Shown here in pieces: positions 59,104 to 64,000 of a stretch of 64,000 nt of DNA. The notes below the pieces were generated by a model, which was not told where the DNA came from, did no database searches, and worked only from the letters and a program-made list of their open reading frames with translations. The translations under genes were made by a program, and so were the position numbers. This DNA is from Spongilla lacustris. Taxonomy: Eukaryota > Porifera > Demospongiae > Spongillida > Spongillidae. Each line of letters begins with the position of its first letter. The stretch's first letter is position 1. The DNA is taken from NCBI GenBank assembly GCA_949361645.1, contig OX442433.1, positions 967,718 to 1,031,717 of the forward strand, read 5' to 3'.

Positions 59104-59760
59104 TCACAGCCTGATATCATTATGCGCTCTACAAGACCTCCTGTTTCTGACAACATCTGGGTCCACAAGCCTAAAAGAATTATTGGTGGCATTATTTTCC
59201 AGTTTCAAGAAAACATCCAACACTGTACATATATACATACAAACTTTCACACACATATACCCATATACACAGACACACTGTATTGGCAAAAGGGAAGTAG
59301 TGATGGGAAAGGGTATAGTTGGGGAGGGAAAGGGTATAGTTGGGGAGGGAAAGGGTATAGTTGGGGAGGGAAAGGGTATAGTTGGGGAGGGAAAGAGTAT
59401 AGTTGGGGAGGGAAAGGGTATCGTTGGGGAGGGAAAGGTTATAGTTAGGGAGGGAAAGGGTATAGTTGGGGAGGGAAAGGTTATAGTTGGGGAGGGAAAG
59501 GGTTTAGTTGGGGAGGGATTGGTTGATGACAATGCATTGGCACTAAGCGAGTATTGAATCACCCCACCTCCCACAGCCTGATAGCTCATCTGCATGATAA
59601 AAAATTCCACGTCAGTACAGATCACTGCCCCATAAGATGCTAATGGACACAAAAGTATTATCGTAGTGCATGCCATAATGTTAGATGTCAGTGCATTTTT
59701 GACAATGTAATGAGCATACTAAGCGAAAAGAGCAATGTGACATTTGTAAACAAACACATT
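59104..59760 (-). pseudogene. TRPML exon remnants around a minisatellite
   Basis: Read on the minus strand, 59,530-59,600 follows a TTATCATGCAG acceptor and gives MSYQAVGGGVIQYSL, matching IHFQAQGGGIIEYYI of TRPML gene A. The segment just upstream (SYGAVICTDVEF) matches the preceding exon (SSSVVQCYSVTI). Beyond the minisatellite, LENNATNNSFRLVDPD may be another luminal piece. Membrane and pore exons are absent, so this is a fragment. Confidence 0.5.
59304..59520. repeat. 21-bp minisatellite array 3 (different unit)
   Basis: About ten copies of a purine-rich 21-bp unit with core GAGGGAAAGGGTATAGTTG. It is unrelated in sequence to arrays 1 and 2 but has the same period. It lies between TRPML exon remnants. 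Confidence 0.95.
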
Positions 59761-59954
59761 TGTCAAGCAATAACTGACCCCTCAGCCCCCACCGAAAAAT
59801 GGCTAAACGAGCACATCTCTCTGTAACCATGACCACTGCTAAGTAAATAATTTTGGCATGACCTCACCGCCACGTCTAAAAGTACACATGTATGATTTGT
59901 TGCTTTTTCTCATCTTGATATGGGACAGTGTCCAGCAAAATCGATCGATCGGGC

Positions 59955-60576
59955 TTGTGAGGTTATAATTTTATCACTATAAAAATTGCATGTTACACTA
60001 AACAACACATCTTTGCAACGGTAGAACCTTTTCCTTTAAAAGTTCGTACACTTGTTCTCTCTATGTGGAAATCCATTTTGGTGCTCTAACTATTTTCCAT
60101 GCTGTGAGTACAAAGATCGCTAACCCAACGCGTTAGAATTCAACATTTCTCCAGGTACGAGTACGGAAAACACATCAAATTTGGGTTGTACATAGAGGAG
60201 CGTCCCGCTCAATGTATGGGGAGGCGGTGATTATATCTTTGGCGCGAATCAAGCGGGAAAACATGCATGTAGTTTGCTCAACTGTATCTCTGTAACGGAT
60301 GATACAGGAATTAATGAACAGGACAAATCAATAGCTACAGGACTCCTCTATGTACACTCCGAATTTGACGCGTTTTCAACATTCGTACATGGCGAGATGT
60401 GAAATTCTAACCTTTTGGATTAGCGATCTTTGCACTGACGACATAGAAAATAATTAGAGCTCCAAAATGGAAACTAACATAGAGAAATGATGTGGGAAGA
60501 TGGTACGAAATATGAAAGGAAAAGGTTGTAGCGTTTCGAAGATGTGTGGGTTAGAAAGTGATAAAATTATAACACC
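59955..60576. mobile_element. Imperfect foldback element, about 620 bp
   Basis: The left arm starts GAGGTTATAATTTTATCACT and the right arm ends AGTGATAAAATTATAACACC. The arms (about 170 bp each) share CCTTTTCCTTT, CCATTTTGG and CAAAGATCGCTAA blocks with many mismatches. It interrupts the intron before the last upstream exon of the wrecked kinase copy. Confidence 0.75.
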
Positions 60577-61307
60577 TTCCCATATAATTATATTCTATTA
60601 TTCTTGGACAAACTAATGAGTTTCAGCAGCTTATTTTGAATGTTATCCAAAAGCGTTAAGTCAGCGCTTCATAAAGAGGTGTGTGGTGTGTGTGGGTGTG
60701 TGTATGTGTGGGTGTTCTGTGTGTTATCAGGTATCTTTGAAAATGATGTTTGCATGGTTAAAGATAGGAAACATCACCTGTGTTTTGAGTATTCCTTGCT
60801 AAACATAAAGTCCTACCAGTGTAAATCCTTAAATCTGGACCAACACAAAACTGGCTAAGTATTACTATGCTAAAGTGAATGTTACTTAAAGGGGTGTAAT
60901 TAACAGCTCTTTTCCTATGCTCCAGCACAACTGGATGGTACATTGTACACAATCACTTTGCATTGTGTAGTAATGAACAGTGAAACAAATATGTTGATGA
61001 AAGAGTTACAACAGAAAATGGATGAAGGCAAAGAGGAGCTGGACCTTCTAAGGAAGGAACTAGACGAGACAAAGAGAGAACGAGATCAAGCAAAGATGGA
61101 ACAATATCAGACAAACAGAGAGCAAGATCAGGCGATGGTGAGGCTATAGCAAAACTGGATGAGCTAAGCAAAGAGCACTCCAAGTGTATGGACCACTGGA
61201 AAGTGCCACACCATCATGTAACATTGCTGGAGAAGTCACTAGGAGGAGGAGCCTGGGGGTATGTTAAGGAAGGAAAGTTCAGAGGGCAACTGGTGGCTGT
61301 CAAGTGA

Positions 61308-61661
61308 TAGGGCCGTAGCCAGACTTTCAAAGTAGGGGGGTCGGATATGCGTCAGTGAGAGACCTGAATGCGAAAACTGGGGGGGGGGGGGGGGGGGGTT
61401 CTGTCCGTGTTCGGCCAATTCAACCGGGGAGGGAGGGGTGGTCTCTGCGTTCAGCCGACTCAACCAGTGGGAAGGCCCACTTTCGGTCAATTGAAAAGGT
61501 GGATGGGTGTTGTCCCGACCAATTAGCGTTCAATTAAATGATAACTATCGTTATTTTACTTCTAATGGTCACGGGTGACCTTCAATCTGGGGGGGGGGGG
61601 GGTTGTTCGACCCTATCGACCCCATCGACCCCCCCCCCCCTCCCGGCTACGCCCCTGCATG
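61308..61661. mobile_element. Repeat insertion into kinase K4
   Basis: The ends AGGGCCGTAGCCAGAC and CGGCTACGCCCCTG are inverted repeats around G- and C-runs. The insertion lies directly after the VAVK lysine codon, between GTCAAGTG and CATGAGGCC of the kinase sequence. It resembles the other GC-rich hAT-like repeats of the window but has a GTAGCC rather than GGATCC terminus. Confidence 0.7.
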
Positions 61662-61863
61662 AGGCCATCGTTGCCCAACATACTGTCATCGTGAGATCTG
61701 TACCTTGTCCCAAGTACGCCATCCCAACCTTGTGCGGTTCATAGCAGCTGTGCTGGATGACCGGGGAGGACCCATGATCATCACTGAACTGTTGGACACC
61801 ACACTGAGGAAGGCCTATTAGGACACCTCTGCTACCTCCATGAGCTAGAAGCCCCCACCATCC

Positions 61864-61907
61864 AGGCCATTGCCTTCAAAAGTACATTGGAAGAGCTGAC
61901 ATCTCGG
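61864..61907 (-). other. Inverted catalytic-loop segment in kinase K4
   Basis: The minus strand reads RDVSSSNVLLKAMA, the equivalent of RDVSSANVLLQALA that the intact kinases carry on the plus strand at this point. Plus-strand sequence on both sides (PPPSR-like HELEAP region before, GKLSDFG after) is in the normal orientation. This is therefore a local inversion of about 44 bp. Confidence 0.88.
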
Positions 61908-62274
61908 AATGGAAAATTATCGGACTTTGGATCTGCCAATTGGGCCAAGGACGCTATCACCTTGGGGGAGGGTGCCATAGTGTACACTGCCCCAGAGGTG
62001 TACCCTATTCCCCCTCTTCCCATCACAAAGCACTACCACCACCATCCCAGACCACCAAGATTGATGTGTACAGCTATGGGATATTGTTGTGTGAGGTCAC
62101 ACTGAGGGAGTTCCCCAATCTTACCTTCATGGGATGAAGGAGAAGATGAAGACCAAACATGTCCTCCTCCATTCCCTGATGGAGAGGTGTACCAATGATC
62201 ACCCTGCCCAACGACCATCAATGGCTGTTGTTATTAAGGAGTTTGATAAGGTTAAGTCATCTCTCACTGTTTGA

Positions 62275-63512
62275 GAGGCTGTACATGTAGAAACATTTGC
62301 TGTAATAAGTGCATCAGTACTATTGGTAGTTATATAGACACCATCACTTTGTTTACCATGCATAAGTTATGTTGTGTTGTAACTCACCCAAGCTTGGAGC
62401 TAATCATAATGGATCATTTAGGTAGATTATCCCCCATATTCAAAGAATTTGCATAGTAGGGTGAGTCATGTGACTGTAAGCAGTGGATCTGCAAAGTCAT
62501 CAACATCAATTGGAAGTTGCATGTGCGTGAACTAATCTGGCTGGATCTCTAGTTGAGTGTGAATCCCTCCTTTCAGTATGGGCATTTAAGTACATGTACA
62601 TAATGTGTGAGCATTGCTGAAGAGATCAGAATATCAGTTGTCACTGCTTGCTATTGAGTTGCTATTCAAATAGGAATAATACTAGTGTAACATGGGGTGG
62701 GGCTAAAGTCACAAAAGTGTGAAGCACTAAGAATTTGAAATGGCTTTCGAGTTGACTAGCACACATTACATGTGTGACTCGAGTGCCGAAATCAATGCAG
62801 CCTCAGCAAACACATATACACGAATGCCAATATACAAAAATATATACAGCTATATATGTTCTAGAGGGCAAGGGTCAGACTTGTAGGATGCGCGCTGGTC
62901 TCTGCGCAATACATGACGTCACTATTACGTTACACATGTGACAGAGAGCAGTTACCAAAACATGCAGATAAGTTAGCAGCCAGCATGCAGGGACAAACAC
63001 CTACACCAAAGGCAACACAATGTCATACAATCAACTTTATACGTACCCTGTGGTCAAACCAGTTGGTCCAGTTGGCCACCCCACTCCAGCTGCCCCTCCC
63101 CCTTGACCTGTAATCATCCATCATTGTGTCCTACTAAGCTAACACTTTTTCTTAAACACTAAAACAAAAGTACAAACAATAAACTATTTGAAATGATGAA
63201 GTCTTTTGCAGTTAGAATCATCTGGCAGTGTCATTTGAAGCTCTGTGTAATATAAGGCTAGGCTCAACATATCTAAAGAATTGAGATGGAAAGATAGGGT
63301 AGAAAGGAAGGGAGAGGGTGGGAGAGAGAAGACCAATTAATAGTATGTACATATAGCTTGATTTCTGAATCAACTCATAACTGGGTACCTTTGATGATGT
63401 CACATCAGGCTGCAAAAGACTAAGTACTGGTTGCACAGGTGCTTGCATGCTATTGACTATCACTAAACTTGTGAATGCATTGGCCCACTGTTTCAAGTAC
63501 TTTCCATCCAAC
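62275..63512. other. Flank downstream of kinase K4
   Basis: This is the post-kinase flank again (GGCTGTACATGTAGAAACAT, then TGTAACTCACCCAAGCTTGG), with an extra block around 62,790-62,930 not seen in the other flanks. No gene. Confidence 0.7.
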
Positions 63513-64000
63513 TCACTTTGTAACGGCTGTGACATCCCTCAGTGCAACTCCTTGTCCCGTGAGAGGCCCGGAGTATACAAACCTCCGCACCTCATTCTTC
63601 AGAGCTAGGTCCTGCATCTATGGGAGCATGCGAGTAGATATATATGTACGTGTTACTGCATGACAGAATATAGTATACAGTGTCACACAGACTCTGCATA
63701 TGAAAAATATGCAGACGCATATCAATGAAGTGTTCATATGCAGGCCTCTGTATATGGATACTTCAATGATATGCGGCGTCTGGATATTCTGTTATGCGTA
63801 TAAGTAAATATATATTTGTATGTGTTACACATGTATAACGCAGCACACCTGGGACTCCTCGTAGGACTCCATGATCAGAGAAATCATGAGGTTCAACATG
63901 GCGTAGATGAAGAGCATAAGAAATATGGTGAAGAAGAACTGGCTGAATACGTAGACTTCCATGTCATCAGCTGCAGTTATCCCCTGGTAGGTGGGATAGA
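63513..64000 (-). CDS. mcoln: TRPML channel gene C, 3' end only
   Basis: The last two exons are in the window: 63617-63513 (105 nt, MQDLALKNEVRRFVYSG to VTAVTK and a stop) and part of the pore/S6 exon from 63,849 to beyond the right edge (YQGITAADDMEVYVFSQ, then FFFTIFLMLFIYAMLNLMIS). Sequence and exon lengths match gene A closely. The HGDD/NGDD residues lie outside the window. The intron between the exons has a hairpin (63,713-63,783). Most of the gene is to the right of the window. Confidence 0.85.
63713..63783. repeat. Hairpin in TRPML C intron
   Basis: CAGACGCATATCAATGAAGT and an imperfect complement ending CAATGATATGCGGCGTCTG form about 30-bp arms. A related smaller hairpin (CAGACTCTGCATATGAAGAA and complement) lies in the same intron of gene A near 44,931-44,999. 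Confidence 0.8.

Larger units (their letters stand above)
60592..62274 (+). pseudogene. Wrecked TKL kinase copy K4
   Basis: It starts with an equivalent of the exon at 10,456 (60,592-60,656) whose donor is damaged. It continues with a shortened coiled coil (NMLMKELQQKMDEGKEELD) ended by a stop near 61,149. The kinase N-lobe is present through GGGAWGYV and VAVK. A 350-bp repeat insertion (61,308-61,661) then breaks it. The C-lobe has further stops and deletions. The HRD catalytic loop is inverted (61,864-61,907). The end of the domain is again recognisable (RPSMAVVIKEFDKVKSSLTV), with a stop at 62,274. It cannot make a kinase. Confidence 0.93.

Noticed and set aside
1..64000. tRNA, rRNA or prokaryotic features
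   Set aside because: No cloverleaf with A/B boxes, no rRNA stretch and no operon-like organisation was seen; all genes are intron-containing.

Overview
The window is animal nuclear DNA. The features that point to a sponge, most likely an Amphimedon-like demosponge, are tandem tyrosine-kinase-like (TKL) kinase genes, mucolipin (TRPML) channel genes with many 40-60 nt introns, heavy DNA-transposon and hairpin-element load, and a high frequency of the palindrome TACATGTA. The organism is inferred from gene style only; no database was searched.

Layout. Positions 1-14,130 and 28,308-45,800 are two copies of one segmental duplication in the same orientation. Each copy carries a multi-exon plus-strand gene. 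Its upstream exons look like the N-terminal helical part of the giant E3 ligase RNF213. Its last exon encodes a coiled coil and a TKL kinase, followed by a minus-strand TRPML gene or remnant. Checking splice sites and phases exon by exon shows that in copy 1 the RNF213-like exons and the kinase exon form one continuous reading frame (about 1,550 residues). In copy 2 the frame is broken by two single-base homopolymer insertions. A second kinase copy (14.4-15.5 kb) and a wrecked kinase copy (60.6-62.3 kb) come from the same unit. Three TRPML loci occupy the right half on the minus strand: a complete 13-exon gene (44.8-49.0 kb), a 12-exon gene (52.9-56.9 kb) and a gene running off the right edge (63.5 kb onward). 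TRPML remnants lie at 13.4-14.1 and 59.1-59.8 kb.

Between the duplication copies (16.2-28.3 kb) lies a single-copy region. A small gene with a PA-like domain appears to start at 16,564 and resume at 27,014. The 10.3 kb between holds a 4,397-bp pogo-type transposon with matched terminal inverted repeats (TIRs), TA target sites and a spliced transposase with all DDE motifs. It also holds a decayed second transposon gene, a 783-bp element with perfect 34-bp TIRs, and nested foldback and hAT-like pieces.

The right half also holds two arrays of the same 21-bp minisatellite (one inside a TRPML intron, one upstream of that gene), a third 21-bp minisatellite of different sequence, a perfect 52-bp palindrome, several hairpin MITEs and many poly-G/poly-C runs at hAT-like element ends. 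The wrecked kinase copy carries a roughly 44-bp inversion that flips exactly the HRD catalytic-loop segment.

How the genes might work together is inference. TRPML proteins are endolysosomal cation channels. RNF213 is a large ubiquitin ligase of innate defence and lipid biology. An RNF213-arm/TKL-kinase chimera expanding in tandem next to TRPML genes would fit a fast-evolving sponge-specific signalling locus, but nothing in the sequence proves a shared pathway.
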